A stretch of DNA of 64,000 nucleotides. Source: Saccharomycopsis crataegensis. Lineage: Eukaryota > Ascomycota > Saccharomycetes > Ascoideales > Saccharomycopsidaceae. The stretch spans positions 930,001 to 994,000 of the forward strand of contig NW_027043830.1 of assembly GCF_037102585.1 (NCBI RefSeq), read 5' to 3'. Positions 40,183 through 51,458 of this stretch are shown here, one piece after another. Both the position numbers and the translations under genes were made by a program. The notes beneath the pieces were generated by a model that saw nothing but the letters and a program-made list of their open reading frames with translations, did not search any database and was not told the DNA's origin. How positions within the stretch are numbered: position 1 is the stretch's first letter; each line of letters begins with the position of its first letter.

Positions 40183-42000
40183 ATGCCGGTTGACCTCAGT
40201 ATTAGATTAAAGAAGAAAGTGGTGACTTTCGATGGTATTGATAAACTTGAAATACCCATCGTGATGTATCCACCACTCAAACTTCGATCTTCTCTTTATG
40301 ATAAGGATCCGGTAATATGGGTTCACCTACTCGAAACCTATATTCAACTTTTTCATCTTTTGCTTTCTTTCGATAATGATGAAACATTGCTGGTCCATAT
40401 TGAGGCCAATACCATTACGCAAATGAAAGCGTTAATCCAAAAATATTTATACGAAAGCTCACTAGAACAGGGTCAGGTATTGACATTGGGGTCCGTTAAT
40501 CCACAGATCAATGAACATAACAAAACCTTGAGATCCTTGGTATTTAAACTTATTGAGAAATATGGATTGTTGTACTTTGGTATTAGTGGCGAGACATTGT
40601 GGCACTTTATCAGGGTTTACATTAAAGGCAATTCGCTTGCAGTTAGAGATTTAATAATACCCAATGGGAAGGCAGTGAGTTTGATCCCTTCCCTTGTACT
40701 GGCTCTTGAAGATTTGTTGGCTAATGATAAATTTCATAAGGATCAAATCCACTACTATGGTTTGATGCTTGGAGTGATGAACCAACTCAACAATCAGCGT
40801 GGTCCAAAAGCTGCTGAAAATAAGAAGCTTAGTCACTTCGACAAAAGAGTTCAGAAGTTTGTCAATTTGTTTGTAAATGCTAAGTTGATCCAAATTCTTG
40901 AGAGATATTATGGTGACGGTAAAAGTATCCACTCCAATGCATCGAAAACTTTGATGGTATTAACAATATTGAGTTGTTCTCTTGAGAAATTGCATAAATT
41001 GGCCGAAGGAGAACTCTTTAACAAGTTGAGATTCAAAGATAAGCACAATTTCTTTTTGAAATATCCTTTATTTTACGGTATTATCCGATCAGAATTTATT
41101 GTCAACTATTTCAATCGACAAGAACTTGAGTCATCATTGAGCTTCTTATTCCCTAACAAGTATCTGGCAGATATTCAAAAGAAGATTGACCAAATAATTG
41201 AAATGTTTCCTCAGTTATCAATGTACCAAGGAAACTATTTATTAAAACAGTACGAAAATGATGCTAATAAAGTGACCAATGCATTGTTAGAAGATTCCTC
41301 CATCATCAGCAAGATACCGGAAAAGAAAATGAAATCATCCGAGAAGAATACCTCGACTCGTGGTAAATCTAAATACGATGAAGATGATTTTGCCAAATTG
41401 AAATTCAATTCCAAGAACGTTATCTTGGGGAAGAAGGAGAAATTGACCAGTGCTACACTTGATGAAAAGTATGAGGATGTTCGAGAGGATTTGAAGAAGA
41501 AAACATTAATCAAAGCATTGGCCTCCTTATATGAGAGTGATGAGGATGAACCTGATGATTCTTACCTTGATGCCGAAATTATCAATAGTGAGCAAATACA
41601 AAATAATAAGTCAGATAATCAGGCAGGCAAAGGGAAAGTAAAGACCAAGTTCAATCAAAAGGATTTTAATAAAAAAATGGAAGAAGAGCAAGAAAAAATT
41701 GAAAACCTGACTATTGCTGCTCCATATAATAATGCCCCAAGAAATAATTATAACAGCTTCTCAAGAAATAATAATACCGCCCCAAGAAATGCCAGGAATT
41801 CTAGTGCCCAGCAAAACAGAGACTCAAATAAGGACAGGAAAGAGGATGCCAAAAGGGAAAATAATGATTCTAAACCAAAAAGTGGAAAGACCACTGAGGG
41901 CGAAAGGAAGAAGTATAATCGAAATGAGAAGAATAAAAGTAAGGTCGCTAATCATAATAGAAAAGCAGGACATGACAAGAAAATGGCCAAAGCTTTTTAA
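40183..42000 (+). CDS. CUE3: CUE-domain protein Cue3/Rqt3 (ASCC2-like, ribosome quality control)
   Basis: Member of the RQT complex (Slh1, Cue3/Rqt3, Rqt4) that splits collided ribosomes; human ASCC2. The 605-residue product has a helical N-terminal ASCC2-type domain (about 1-320) and a CUE ubiquitin-binding domain at about 334-376 (IDQIIEMFPQLSMYQGNYLL, with the M-F-P motif and a later leucine pair). A long, charged, Asn/Lys-rich tail follows. The last residues (VANHNRKAGHDKKMAKAF) match the conserved C-terminus of the ASCC2/Cue3 family. The ATG at 40183 is first in frame. It is convergent with the FPK1-type kinase. Confidence 0.9.
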   Translation: MPVDLSIRLKKKVVTFDGIDKLEIPIVMYPPLKLRSSLYDKDPVIWVHLLETYIQLFHLLLSFDNDETLLVHIEANTITQMKALIQKYLYESSLEQGQVLTLGSVNPQINEHNKTLRSLVFKLIEKYGLLYFGISGETLWHFIRVYIKGNSLAVRDLIIPNGKAVSLIPSLVLALEDLLANDKFHKDQIHYYGLMLGVMNQLNNQRGPKAAENKKLSHFDKRVQKFVNLFVNAKLIQILERYYGDGKSIHSNASKTLMVLTILSCSLEKLHKLAEGELFNKLRFKDKHNFFLKYPLFYGIIRSEFIVNYFNRQELESSLSFLFPNKYLADIQKKIDQIIEMFPQLSMYQGNYLLKQYENDANKVTNALLEDSSIISKIPEKKMKSSEKNTSTRGKSKYDEDDFAKLKFNSKNVILGKKEKLTSATLDEKYEDVREDLKKKTLIKALASLYESDEDEPDDSYLDAEIINSEQIQNNKSDNQAGKGKVKTKFNQKDFNKKMEEEQEKIENLTIAAPYNNAPRNNYNSFSRNNNTAPRNARNSSAQQNRDSNKDRKEDAKRENNDSKPKSGKTTEGERKKYNRNEKNKSKVANHNRKAGHDKKMAKAF

Positions 42001-42432
42001 GCTATTATTCCAAATTTTTTTAGTTATTTAATATTTTATTAGATAATTTGGTCCTTTAAATGATAAGCGGTGCATTCATCACTAAAAGATTTGTTGATAA
42101 ATCTAAATCAAAATTTACACAAGTTTTAAGTCGAAGAAAGGAATAAAAACTATCTCATTATGGTATATAATTGTACTATTACAGAAAACATCTTTCCCCC
42201 ATTGAAAATGCCCAAAAAAAAAAAAAAAAAAACCTCAAACCTAGAATATTGCTTATATATACACAACTAAAACAATGAAAAATGTAGGTCTCTAACCAAT
42301 ATCGCCAACATGCATGATAAAAACAAAAATAAAAACAAAAAAACAAAAATAAATGGTACAAAACAAAAATGTAATGAAAAGTATCAGTAATTCGAAAATA
42401 TAAACCGAGAACCATATCCTTCACGATAATAT
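42001..42432. other. Convergent intergenic region, nothing distinct
   Basis: About 430 AT-rich bases with an A18 run (about 42215-42232) and AAAACAAAAAT repeats near 42320-42370, the likely terminator area of two converging genes. Confidence 0.6.
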
Positions 42433-45400
42433 TCAAGCTCTGATAAAACTATGTTTCTCCTTAAAGAACCCTTTGTGTTTCCCACTGGAATATGTATTAG
42501 ATCTACTCTTCGTCACGGTATATTTCACCTTATCGTAACTCGTCTCACTTCCATATAACATGCTATTATCTGGATCATCCATTCCATCATGAACTAATGT
42601 CATCGAGCTGAAGTTTCCAAATGGATCATCTTTAGCCTTTACAGCATCACAGTCGTTTTTATCATCAGAATCTGTTGTAGCCACTTTTGCATCTTTATGG
42701 TTAATATCTATACTGGCACTAGCAAGATTTTGCAAGTTTCTTTCGTCGATTTCTCCATTTGAATTCTTCTCAAGTTTTGAAAGTATAGGAACTAGTGGTG
42801 GTTGTTGATTACGGAGCAACGCCCATTGAGTACTTTTGAAGAATGGATGGTTCTTAATATCACCAGCTCCCAATTTAGATCCCAATCTCTTGTTCTCATC
42901 CTTGATCAACAACTGTCTAATTAAGTTTTTGCATGTTGAAGAAATTTGTTGATATTTATTATTGTTATCATTACCATTACCAGAATTGCTATCAGGGAAA
43001 GTAACATCATGTTTCAAAATATGAGTGAATGTCTTATTTCTGTTTGAGCCTTTGAATGGCGTAGTCCCAAATAACATTTCATATAACAAAATTCCCAATG
43101 TCCACCAATCGACTGCGGCAGTGTGACCATGGCCTCGGATAACTTCTGGGGCAATGTATTCTTCGGTACCGACAAAAGAATTTGTTCTAAACCCATTAAT
43201 GCAGGTTTTAGTATCCAAAACTGGGATGTTTCCTTGACTGTTGCCTCTGCCTCTATTACTCAATACAATTGTGGGATTCTTGCTAGAAGAGATTTGTTTT
43301 GACAAGTCAAAATCAGACAACATGATATGACCGGACTGATGAAGCAAGATATTTTCAGGCTTCAAGTCCCGATAAATGAACCCCATCAAGTGCAAATATT
43401 CTAATGCGGCGGTAACTTCTGCTGCATAAAATCTAGCATCCTGTTCAGCAATGCATTTAGAAGCCCTGGTTTGCAAAGCTCTGAAAAATTCACCACCCAT
43501 GCAGTATTCCATACACAAATACAAGTAATCTTCGGATTGGAACGAATGGTATAATGTAACAATAAAAGGATGATTTGATGTGGACAAAATCTCTTGCTCA
43601 GCTAATACGCGTTTAATTTTATTTCTTTCAATCATTTCTTGCTTCGATAATACCTTCATAGCATATAACTTATTAGATTTCTTTTCTCTAACGAGGTAAA
43701 CTTTACCAACATCGCCCTTCCCTAATAATCTAACTTTCTCAAATGACGATGGAGCAACTTGCACATCGGAAACTTTAATTGAATTGGAGGAGTACATTCT
43801 TCCAAATGATTTGTTTCTAGGCCTACCCTTCAATTCCCCAATATGTTCATTGGTCTTCATCACATTTGGTTCATTAGATAATGATTTGATGAACTTGTAA
43901 CTCAAAGGAGAAAGACCTGGACTACTGCTATTTGCATCGGTATCGCTCTGCTGTAATTTGTTATTTGGTGTGTTATTTATGGATCCTTCTTCATTATTAC
44001 CCACAAGTGCTTTCAACCCCAACGGAGCGGAGGCAACACGTCTCAACATTTTCTTTGCTTGAGGAGTGATATCATTAGCTGGAGATCCACCGTGATTATT
44101 AGCATTTTTTGTTTCTGTGGTAGACATATCTTCTTTGCTAGTGTCCTTAAGTTTACCATATGTAGGAGCTTTCAACCCCAAGGACTCGTCAACTTTTGGT
44201 TGTGTTATTTCTTCTTGGTCATCAACGATTGGAACACCTTCACCATAATTTTGCCTATCCTTGTCAGAATTTTGGGCTTTTGATACGACAGGGGTCTCTT
44301 TCTTACCATTATCATTTATTGTTGTGTCGATAGAAACAGAATCGCGTTTCTTGTTTGATAGTAACTTCAACGCAAATGACAATGGACTTTTACCACCGTT
44401 TTTGAAATTCTCCACAATCTTATCTGTTGCATCATCATTATAATCATTTGGATTGTCATCGATTAAATGAGGTGGTAGTCCTTGATGAGCAAAATACGGA
44501 TTCGAAGATATGATGCTAAGATTATCACCAGTACCCTGACTATTTCGGTTATTATCATTGGGAAGAGTTGGAGACTTCAAGAGAGTTGAGCCTTTGCTTT
44601 CTTTTCTATGTGATGATTTGTTGGTGGTATCGATGGCACCAGCCGCAGCGGGGGTTGGTGATGAAGGTGAACGCATGCGGCGAAGACGTTTCATAATCGA
44701 AAGCTGAGAGTGATCTTCGACATGGAATTGTGAGCTGAACGAGACTTCATGGGCATCATTCGTTGTTACAGCAACTAATGAAGAGCCACCGTCACTATAG
44801 CTTTCATTTTGCGTGATAAGACTATCATCTGCATGGTCTCGAATTGTTGTTAGCAATTCTTTCTTAGGCTTCAGCTTGGTTGGATTGTCTGTGGCATTAA
44901 GAATATCGGCATCCGATAACAGATGTAAACTCCTTGAAGGACTTGATTCATCTAGTTCCGACCCATTGGAGAACTTAAATAAACTTTTTATTTTAGTCAA
45001 TCTCTTAGTGCTCTTATCATTATTCAGCAAATCCTGGTCGTTCTCAGAAAGATCTGGGTTAACTGCTCCTGTTGAGATATTAACCTCGGAAGATTCGAAC
45101 AGAATATCATGATACTTGCTTGATCCATTGCCATTGCTTTTTGAAGAATTGAAGGATACCTTTTGATCGTTTAAAAGCATGGTTGGAGAAGCGACTGCTA
45201 GATTGGGACTTGAGTCCTGCAAAATATCAAGAAGTCTAATTGATTTTGAGTCATCAGCATCATGGTTGATAGACGATTCCTGGTCCCTAGTGTTAAGATT
45301 GACAAAGCTTGGACTAGATGGACTCTTGATATTATCGTCATTTAAAGGCTTCAAGTTAATCATAGTTGATGAATCATTATTTGGAGTTGCCACAGTAGTT

Positions 45401-45534
45401 GGCTCTTTATTGAACCCAAAAGAAAACAACTTCAGCATAGACAATGATCTTCTTCTAGACGGTTGAGAAGGGGGCAAGAGGTCCTGGGTGCCTATAATGT
45501 CTGAATTATTAACAGTCAAAGTGGAACTGGTCAT
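42433..45534 (-). CDS. FPK1: AGC-family kinase, Fpk1/Kin82/Nrc2 type (flippase kinase)
   Basis: Protein kinase that activates plasma-membrane phospholipid flippases (Dnf1/2) in yeast. The 1033-residue product has a 600-residue low-complexity Ser/Asn-rich N-terminus with a few short basic patches. The kinase domain covers about 603-905: Gly-rich [18 protein letters not shown] lysine, [10 protein letters not shown] loop, and SDFDLSK in place of the usual DFG (about residue 741). The DFD variant and a long insert before [14 protein letters not shown] are typical of the Fpk/Nrc2/phototropin group. An AGC tail follows ([22 protein letters not shown]). The first ATG is at 45534, nine bases inside the open frame. 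S. cerevisiae has two paralogues, so the symbol stands for the group. Confidence 0.92.
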   Translation of the reverse strand: MTSSTLTVNNSDIIGTQDLLPPSQPSRRRSLSMLKLFSFGFNKEPTTVATPNNDSSTMINLKPLNDDNIKSPSSPSFVNLNTRDQESSINHDADDSKSIRLLDILQDSSPNLAVASPTMLLNDQKVSFNSSKSNGNGSSKYHDILFESSEVNISTGAVNPDLSENDQDLLNNDKSTKRLTKIKSLFKFSNGSELDESSPSRSLHLLSDADILNATDNPTKLKPKKELLTTIRDHADDSLITQNESYSDGGSSLVAVTTNDAHEVSFSSQFHVEDHSQLSIMKRLRRMRSPSSPTPAAAGAIDTTNKSSHRKESKGSTLLKSPTLPNDNNRNSQGTGDNLSIISSNPYFAHQGLPPHLIDDNPNDYNDDATDKIVENFKNGGKSPLSFALKLLSNKKRDSVSIDTTINDNGKKETPVVSKAQNSDKDRQNYGEGVPIVDDQEEITQPKVDESLGLKAPTYGKLKDTSKEDMSTTETKNANNHGGSPANDITPQAKKMLRRVASAPLGLKALVGNNEEGSINNTPNNKLQQSDTDANSSSPGLSPLSYKFIKSLSNEPNVMKTNEHIGELKGRPRNKSFGRMYSSNSIKVSDVQVAPSSFEKVRLLGKGDVGKVYLVREKKSNKLYAMKVLSKQEMIERNKIKRVLAEQEILSTSNHPFIVTLYHSFQSEDYLYLCMEYCMGGEFFRALQTRASKCIAEQDARFYAAEVTAALEYLHLMGFIYRDLKPENILLHQSGHIMLSDFDLSKQISSSKNPTIVLSNRGRGNSQGNIPVLDTKTCINGFRTNSFVGTEEYIAPEVIRGHGHTAAVDWWTLGILLYEMLFGTTPFKGSNRNKTFTHILKHDVTFPDSNSGNGNDNNNKYQQISSTCKNLIRQLLIKDENKRLGSKLGAGDIKNHPFFKSTQWALLRNQQPPLVPILSKLEKNSNGEIDERNLQNLASASIDINHKDAKVATTDSDDKNDCDAVKAKDDPFGNFSSMTLVHDGMDDPDNSMLYGSETSYDKVKYTVTKSRSNTYSSGKHKGFFKEKHSFIRA

Positions 45535-46272
45535 GATGAACAATGATTAGGGACACCCTAGATAACAGGGGAAAAAAAAGAAAAAAAAAACGAGGGACAG
45601 TCCTATGAAATGCTCTTATAGATACTATTAATAAGAGTCAAATTTGCAATGTATATATAGATATATTTGGCCCTCGTTGTTAAGTTCTGACACTATTTGG
45701 TTGCAAAAGTTCCGGGGCCTAAGATGACGACGACAAAAGATGAGCGCACAACAATCTTGTGTCAGTCAACGTGATTTCTATTTCTGGCACCAGCACGAAC
45801 GAGGGATAAAAAAAAAAACAGAGGATAATAGGAGGATAGCGATACTATTATTTTGTCTGAGTGACTAACAGAAAAGTGTGAATTCCTATTATATTTTATC
45901 TAGCAAGACAACAAAAAATTAAAGAGAAAGAGTAATGATCACCACTTCTATAATGGCAGTGCTGATGGGGGGAATTTTCAACAATTCGGCAGGAAAAAGG
46001 AAAAAAAGAACGGCACCACCGCAGCTAACCAATGAGAAACCGCCAACGGCGGATGCCGGACAGGAAGGCGGCCCTTTATTTATTACTGCGATTATTATGT
46101 CATATAATATTATGTCATTTTATATTATATTATATTATATTATATTATATTATTATGTCATATTATACTATATTATGTTACATTATATTATTATGCTATT
46201 ATGTTATTATGCTATTATGTTATTATGTTTCATTATAGTATTCTATAGTATATCGTTGGATACCCATCACTA
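45535..46272. other. Intergenic region with FPK1 promoter and AT microsatellite
   Basis: About 740 bases. TATATATAGATATATT at about 45650-45665 is a TATA candidate for the FPK1 gene. From about 46090 to 46255 there is a nearly pure A/T stretch built of TATTA, TATAT and ATTATG(C/T)T units. The short reading frames through it are an artefact of the repeat. Confidence 0.6.
46090..46255. repeat. AT-rich microsatellite (TATTA/ATTATGYT units)
   Basis: The pentamer TATTA recurs head to tail at about 46125-46150, then an 8-9 base ATTATG(C/T)T unit recurs from about 46185. It lies just past the PPT2 stop codon. Confidence 0.85.
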
Positions 46273-46755
46273 TCACCGATCAGGTAACTCCACATTACCA
46301 ATGCGTAATACTGTCGCTATCAACATATCCCCATCATGGCTGATACTGAGCATGAATTGATCCTCTGTCATATTATCCAGTGGTGCTACAGAACGATCTA
46401 TCTGGATATTAGGTTTCCCATTCTCGTCGTTCCATTTGTACCAGTTCTTGAAGACAAAGTGCTTCTGGTGGTGTGGATCCAAGCTTTTAAATAACGCCTC
46501 TTTCGACGCCCATGACCCTGCTAGTATTTGGCAGCATCTATGCAACGTGGACAGGTCTATCTTATCCCCAGATATTTCCCCTGAGATGCCTTTCGGCAAT
46601 AGTGAAGCGAATCTTGGATATTCATGGCGTTCATTTAGGATCCGTTGTGTCAACCGCTTAACATAACTACTATTGATCCCATGGTGCACCAAAATGTTGC
46701 GAAACCTTTGAATGTTCACAACGTCATTTCCCAATCCCAATACCTGTCTGCTCAT
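46273..46755 (-). CDS. PPT2: Mitochondrial phosphopantetheine:protein transferase Ppt2
   Basis: Holo-ACP synthase that transfers 4'-phosphopantetheine from CoA to the mitochondrial acyl-carrier protein, needed for lipoate and respiratory-chain assembly. The 160-residue product is the usual length for the AcpS type. It shows both signatures: GLGNDVVNIQRF near the start (Asp for Mg) and GSWASKEALFKSL (W-x2-K-E-A-x2-K) near residue 80-92. The LSISHDGDMLIATV strand follows near the end. No clear separate targeting peptide is visible. The ATG at 46755 is first in frame. It is divergent from the next gene. Confidence 0.93.
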   Translation of the reverse strand: MSRQVLGLGNDVVNIQRFRNILVHHGINSSYVKRLTQRILNERHEYPRFASLLPKGISGEISGDKIDLSTLHRCCQILAGSWASKEALFKSLDPHHQKHFVFKNWYKWNDENGKPNIQIDRSVAPLDNMTEDQFMLSISHDGDMLIATVLRIGNVELPDR

Positions 46756-47068
46756 CTTCCATTATCCTCACAGTTATCCTTTCCTTTTGTGAATGAAAGC
46801 TCAAGTTTTCAATAAAAGCTGACAACTTTCGCTGTGCGCGAAGTAGGTGTTTTTTTTTGTATTTTTTTTTTTTTGCTCTTCGCATAGAAACAATAATAAT
46901 AATAAAAACAAAAGCACTCACTCTCCTTACAAAAAAAATCACAAATATAAATTAATATTGATCAAATCTTCATTCAAGGTCTCACAAACAGCTGCTGATT
47001 GCCAGGTACATTATCGCATACACTTTACCCAGCATTTTGTTCTGTTCTCATAGGCATCGGTATATGTG
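46756..47068. other. Divergent promoter between PPT2 and an unrecognised gene
   Basis: 313 bases with T-rich tracts (about 46851-46874) and an AATAAT run. No specific regulatory site could be supported. Confidence 0.5.
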
Positions 47069-49351
47069 ATGGGTATTTCATATGCCTCATTGGGGTGTGA
47101 CAGTGACGATGATGGGAGCCCCAGCCCTTCTCATATAAGGAAAAGAGTCAGAATATCGAGTGCTGATGAATCATTTTATATCCCTAGAAATTCTAATGGG
47201 CCGCGAAACCCTTCAAGAGGTTTTGGTTCCAGTAGCGAAGACACTGAAACCAGTCAAGGTGAGGACGAGGAGTTGATTCTTCACAGGGAAGCTATTGAAA
47301 GAACCCGATCCCATACTAATTTGACAAGACAACATAGCAGAAGTATCTCTTTATCAACAAGCCTACATGGCACTACAACAAATGTCCCATCTAACGATCC
47401 CGCATTGGTGAATACTGGCCAAGAGATGGATAGCACCATACCTTTGAATGCGATCGCCACAGACGACCAAAGTGATCTGAGTATTATTGAAAGTGCCAGA
47501 GAAACTAGCTTAAGGAGATCTCATTCTATTAGGAGACCAAGAATTGCTTTTACCACTAATGATAGTATTATAAATCCGATTGATGGCGAAGGTAACAACA
47601 GATTATCGGGTGATGTTAATACAAACTCCAGAGATGTTGGAGGCTCACGTTCAAGTAGCGGAAATAGAGACAATAGGACAATTGTCCATGGGATTTTGAG
47701 ATCAAGTCGCTCGAGTAGTATCACGGTACCTCATGTTCATTCTCCAAATCGCACTAATATCAACACATTCAATAATCTTTTCGTGGATGCAAACGTTTCG
47801 TCTGTACTTGGAAGAGAAAATAATTCAGCAGTATCAGATGATGATGATGATATTCTGGATATTAATAATAACTTGATCTCTAATGACGAAAACTCCGATG
47901 GTTTTCCTGCCCTAGTAGGGAGCGAAACCCCTAACAATAATAATAATGACAGTAATAATCCAAACCTTCTTAATTCACTCCAAACATTGCAGAATACCCT
48001 AAGAAATTCTGCAATCGATCCTGATTCTAATGCAAATCAAATCTTGAGATCCAGATCAAATTCAAGATCAACATCAAGAGTTCACTCAAGAGTTTTGTCT
48101 CCTCCCCCTATTTCCAGGGTCACTTCACCAACACCATCTTCCAGAAACAGACCACGATCGCCTTCGACTTCAACCAGAAATGGATCACCCCCGCCATCTG
48201 ATTATGATATTGGTGATTTTTTAGCGCGCCAAACTGAAGAAGACGATGAACATATTGGTGCAATTCAAAGGTTAGAAAATGAAATATCAGCCACTCTGAC
48301 TGCAAATAGAGATCTTATCCAGCGCTGTCTTGAAGTTTTTAATGAAGTGGATGGTGCAAACTCGCACCAATATCATGAGAGACTAGTCCATTTGTATATT
48401 TCGTTGTTAGAACTAATTCTTCTTTCAAGACATTATACTGCTCTCTCGTCAAATGAAGTATCGAGAGGCCCTCTAAATCAACGTATACGAAGAAGAGAGA
48501 CATCTACAGATTTGAGGAATTTAGCAAACCAGGAAAATATTAGTCATGATCATAACTACCTCCGTGAGATAGTGCTGGTTAACACTGATAGTAGTTCGGA
48601 TAGTGAAGATAATGAGCCGTTTAGGCCAAATTCTATGAATGGCTCAGGAGGCTTTTTAAGAAGATTTCTTGAAAGATCAAATAATGCAACCGTCGGTGAG
48701 TCAGACCCTATTCCTCGACAAGATAGAGTCATTAGGATATTACAGCCTCCCGTGCCTACTGGAGTGGCCAGAACCTCACATCATATTTCTCTGCATACTA
48801 GCAGGTACGTAAATCATCAAAGATGGCATAGCAGTGTTAGGGGAAACTCTCCTTTGAGGCTATTAAGTAGTGATCACAGATTGGGTAGTCCTGAGTCACC
48901 GCGTATTCTTCACCAGATGATCAATAGAATATCTCATGAAATGATGCGTGATTCATTGAATACGTCACAAACTACGAATATTGAATCAGATGAACCATCT
49001 ACTAGTGAAACAAGTAGAAAAGCTCTATCTGAAGACATTATGGATAGGAATGTGGAATGCTTGGTAGGTGCTACCTATGAAACAACTAAGCTAAGAGAAT
49101 TTGTTAGAAGAGCTATTAAGAGGCGAGCTGGTGTCTCGTTTTCTGATAAATCTGTCGAAAAAACTGATTCTATTTTAGAGAATGCCGCAAAAAATGATGG
49201 TGTTTCTGAAACGAAGACCATTCATTCAAATGCCCAAACTCTGGATAATGAATCTGATAAATCTGAAATCATTGGTTCTTCGTTAACGAAACGGAGTTTA
49301 GAAGAATCAGATGGAGGTAAAGACTCCAAGAAAAGAAGGGTCAATAAGTAA
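47069..49351 (+). CDS. Unrecognised Ser/Asn-rich protein with C-terminal nuclear signal
   Basis: I do not recognise this 760-residue protein. It begins MGISYASLGCDSDDDGSPSP with an early basic cluster (RKRVR). Long Ser/Arg/Asn-rich, probably disordered stretches contain many RxxS sites such as RSRSNSRSTSRVHSR. One folded-looking segment, about residues 392-470, is predicted helical (GAIQRLENEISATLTANRDL ... HERLVHLYISLLELILLSRH). A second possible block near 650-690 (MDRNVECLVGATYETTKLRE) is followed by RAIKRRAG. The C-terminus SLTKRSLEESDGGKDSKKRRV looks like a bipartite nuclear signal. A nuclear regulatory role is plausible but only inferred. The ATG at 47069 follows an in-frame GTG. Confidence 0.75.
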   Translation: MGISYASLGCDSDDDGSPSPSHIRKRVRISSADESFYIPRNSNGPRNPSRGFGSSSEDTETSQGEDEELILHREAIERTRSHTNLTRQHSRSISLSTSLHGTTTNVPSNDPALVNTGQEMDSTIPLNAIATDDQSDLSIIESARETSLRRSHSIRRPRIAFTTNDSIINPIDGEGNNRLSGDVNTNSRDVGGSRSSSGNRDNRTIVHGILRSSRSSSITVPHVHSPNRTNINTFNNLFVDANVSSVLGRENNSAVSDDDDDILDINNNLISNDENSDGFPALVGSETPNNNNNDSNNPNLLNSLQTLQNTLRNSAIDPDSNANQILRSRSNSRSTSRVHSRVLSPPPISRVTSPTPSSRNRPRSPSTSTRNGSPPPSDYDIGDFLARQTEEDDEHIGAIQRLENEISATLTANRDLIQRCLEVFNEVDGANSHQYHERLVHLYISLLELILLSRHYTALSSNEVSRGPLNQRIRRRETSTDLRNLANQENISHDHNYLREIVLVNTDSSSDSEDNEPFRPNSMNGSGGFLRRFLERSNNATVGESDPIPRQDRVIRILQPPVPTGVARTSHHISLHTSRYVNHQRWHSSVRGNSPLRLLSSDHRLGSPESPRILHQMINRISHEMMRDSLNTSQTTNIESDEPSTSETSRKALSEDIMDRNVECLVGATYETTKLREFVRRAIKRRAGVSFSDKSVEKTDSILENAAKNDGVSETKTIHSNAQTLDNESDKSEIIGSSLTKRSLEESDGGKDSKKRRVNK

Positions 49352-49757
49352 TTCTATAGAGGATTTTTTAACTGTTGTATGATTTTTAAATCATGATCCT
49401 TTTTTTTATGATTTGTTTTTTTCATTTTCTCTTTTTGTTTGTGCTTTTTTCTCTTGGTTGGGTGGTTTGGTTTTAAGGTAGTTTATATTTTGTTTAGCTA
49501 GTTGCTTTTGGAAATTAGTTATTTGCATATATGTAAATATATTATGGAATTTAATTTAATTAAAAATTTATTGTAAGCTGGATTTAAAGGAATATAGAAA
49601 ATGAAATTTGATGTAACAAGAATAAAGAAAAAATAATTTTTATTTCTCTTTTGATATACTGATTTCATCATGTATTCGTAATTTTAAATAATGGAATTGT
49701 AAAAGTTAATGTAATCTGAGCAAAAGAACGAGGGGGAGGGGAAAGTAATTTAAATTC
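49352..49757. other. Convergent intergenic region, nothing distinct
   Basis: About 400 bases, T-rich then A-rich, between two converging stop codons. Termination sequences only. Confidence 0.6.
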
Positions 49758-51458
49758 CTAATTAGTACCAAACAACCTTCCCAATTTCTCCAGGGAAAAT
49801 TTTCTAACACCACTGCTAAAAACAAAGTCAACTTCTTCCAAAGTCAATTTTGCAGTTTCTGGAATGAAGAAATAGGTAAGGACGAATGCTAAGAAATTCA
49901 TTGCGCCGTAGAAGAAGAGTCCCCCGCTACTGGTCATGGTTTTATTCATTTGAGGCCATGACATACTCAACACAAAATCAAGAATCCAATTGATTGTCAT
50001 TCCCACCGTGCTTCCAAAGGCACGGACATGCAATGGATATACTTCGGCGTTGTAGATCCAACTAATTGGACCGATCCCCAAGCCAAACCCAAAAACAAAT
50101 ACGTACATGGAGGTAAGAGCAGACCCCAAACGAGATTTTGAATCACTGATGTACAACGAGCCCCCTAACCAAAACAAGCAACCACCAAGTACCGGGAAAG
50201 TGTAAAGAAGCATTCTACGTCTACCAACACGATCAATAGTTTGAGACGAAAAGAAAGTGGACAAAAAGCATCCTCCACCAATACCAATACTACCGGCAAT
50301 TGCGTTGGTGTCACTGACCCCTGCACCAACTAAGATGGTGGTGGTGTACCCCACCAAGATGTTGACGCCACAGTATTGCTGCATCACAATCAAGAAACTC
50401 GCCCCCAAAAATGCAAACCGGATCCGCCTATCAACAAAAAAAAACCTAATCTGCTTGAAGATTGGAATACGATCGATTTCATTGGCGTGGTTTAAGGAAG
50501 TGTACAAAATGATAAAATCTCTGGCTGCAGATAATTCATTTCCTCGTAAACTAAGAAGAGCTTCAAGGGCTTTCTTAGCTTGCCTCTTAGTAAGTAAATA
50601 TCTTGGGGACTCTGGGGCAAACAAAATCAGGACAACGACAAATAATGGAGGTACAAAAGAAGAGCCAATCATCAATCTCCAGGAGATAGAAGGATCAAGG
50701 CCGACAAAAGCTCGATTGAAAACACTTCCCAACATAACACCAAAGGCCACAAATGTTTGCCATAACATGAGGAAAGATCCTCGAGACTTAGCGGGACTGG
50801 TTTCACCGATAAAAATCGGAACCACCGAGGAGTTTAACCCCATGCCAATGCCAAGAAATAATCTGGCAACCAACAAAGACCCAAAAGATTGAGCAAGCGC
50901 CTGCCATAACGAGCCACCGATACCAAACAATGCTGAAATGAAAATAATGGCTCTACGTCCTAAAACTTGGTCCAAAAGCACTGTTGACACTGTCCCCAAA
51001 GTACCAGCAGCTAAATAAGGTGCGGCATTGACGGTACCTTGAACATTAGCATTGATGATGTTGAATTTGTTAATGTACTGAAGTTGAGCACCACCAACTG
51101 CAGATTCATCCATCCCAAAATTTATGGCAGAGAAGCTTCCTGCGATAGCAACAAGGAACATAGCAAATCCTTGGGACCTGATAGAATGCGCAGACTCGTA
51201 TTCGATATTTTTTATTTCCTTTGCAGTGTAAATATTACGATCTGGGGTAATTTTCCCATCATCATTAGCAAGAATCGCTCCTTTATGAAGAATTTCGGAA
51301 TATTCAAGTAGATCAGGATTGGTAGTAATAATTTCGTCCACCCTTTTTGAAACCTCATTGTCTGTCAAGTTAGTTTCAAAGTAGTTATAATGACTTGAGG
51401 CTTCTTCTAAGTGCTCGTGAAGCGTTCCTGGAACTTTTTCCAAACTAGAAGAGGTCAT
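49758..51458 (-). CDS. MFS sugar/polyol transporter (possibly inositol-type)
   Basis: Twelve-segment sugar-porter family protein of the plasma membrane. The 566-residue product has a soluble N-terminus of about 90 residues. Family motifs are LGRRAIIFISALFG, the GIGMGLNSSVVPIFIGETSP segment, PESPRYLL after segment 6, a DRVGRRRMLL loop and PETAKLTLEEVDFVF at the end. The first segment reads GMDESAVGGAQLQY in place of the GYDxG of glucose carriers. This variant recalls fungal inositol/quinate-like carriers, so the substrate is uncertain. A 1-kb upstream region with an inverted repeat separates it from the divergent phosphoesterase gene, suggesting regulated expression. Confidence 0.85.
   Translation of the reverse strand: MTSSSLEKVPGTLHEHLEEASSHYNYFETNLTDNEVSKRVDEIITTNPDLLEYSEILHKGAILANDDGKITPDRNIYTAKEIKNIEYESAHSIRSQGFAMFLVAIAGSFSAINFGMDESAVGGAQLQYINKFNIINANVQGTVNAAPYLAAGTLGTVSTVLLDQVLGRRAIIFISALFGIGGSLWQALAQSFGSLLVARLFLGIGMGLNSSVVPIFIGETSPAKSRGSFLMLWQTFVAFGVMLGSVFNRAFVGLDPSISWRLMIGSSFVPPLFVVVLILFAPESPRYLLTKRQAKKALEALLSLRGNELSAARDFIILYTSLNHANEIDRIPIFKQIRFFFVDRRIRFAFLGASFLIVMQQYCGVNILVGYTTTILVGAGVSDTNAIAGSIGIGGGCFLSTFFSSQTIDRVGRRRMLLYTFPVLGGCLFWLGGSLYISDSKSRLGSALTSMYVFVFGFGLGIGPISWIYNAEVYPLHVRAFGSTVGMTINWILDFVLSMSWPQMNKTMTSSGGLFFYGAMNFLAFVLTYFFIPETAKLTLEEVDFVFSSGVRKFSLEKLGRLFGTN

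Noticed and set aside
43290-43330. DFD in place of DFG as a sign of a dead kinase
   Set aside because: DFD is the normal state in Fpk/Nrc2/phototropin-type AGC kinases, so it does not mean loss of activity.
46090-46255. Hydrophobic Tyr/Ile-rich reading frames through the AT repeat
   Set aside because: Produced by the TATTA microsatellite; no coding evidence.
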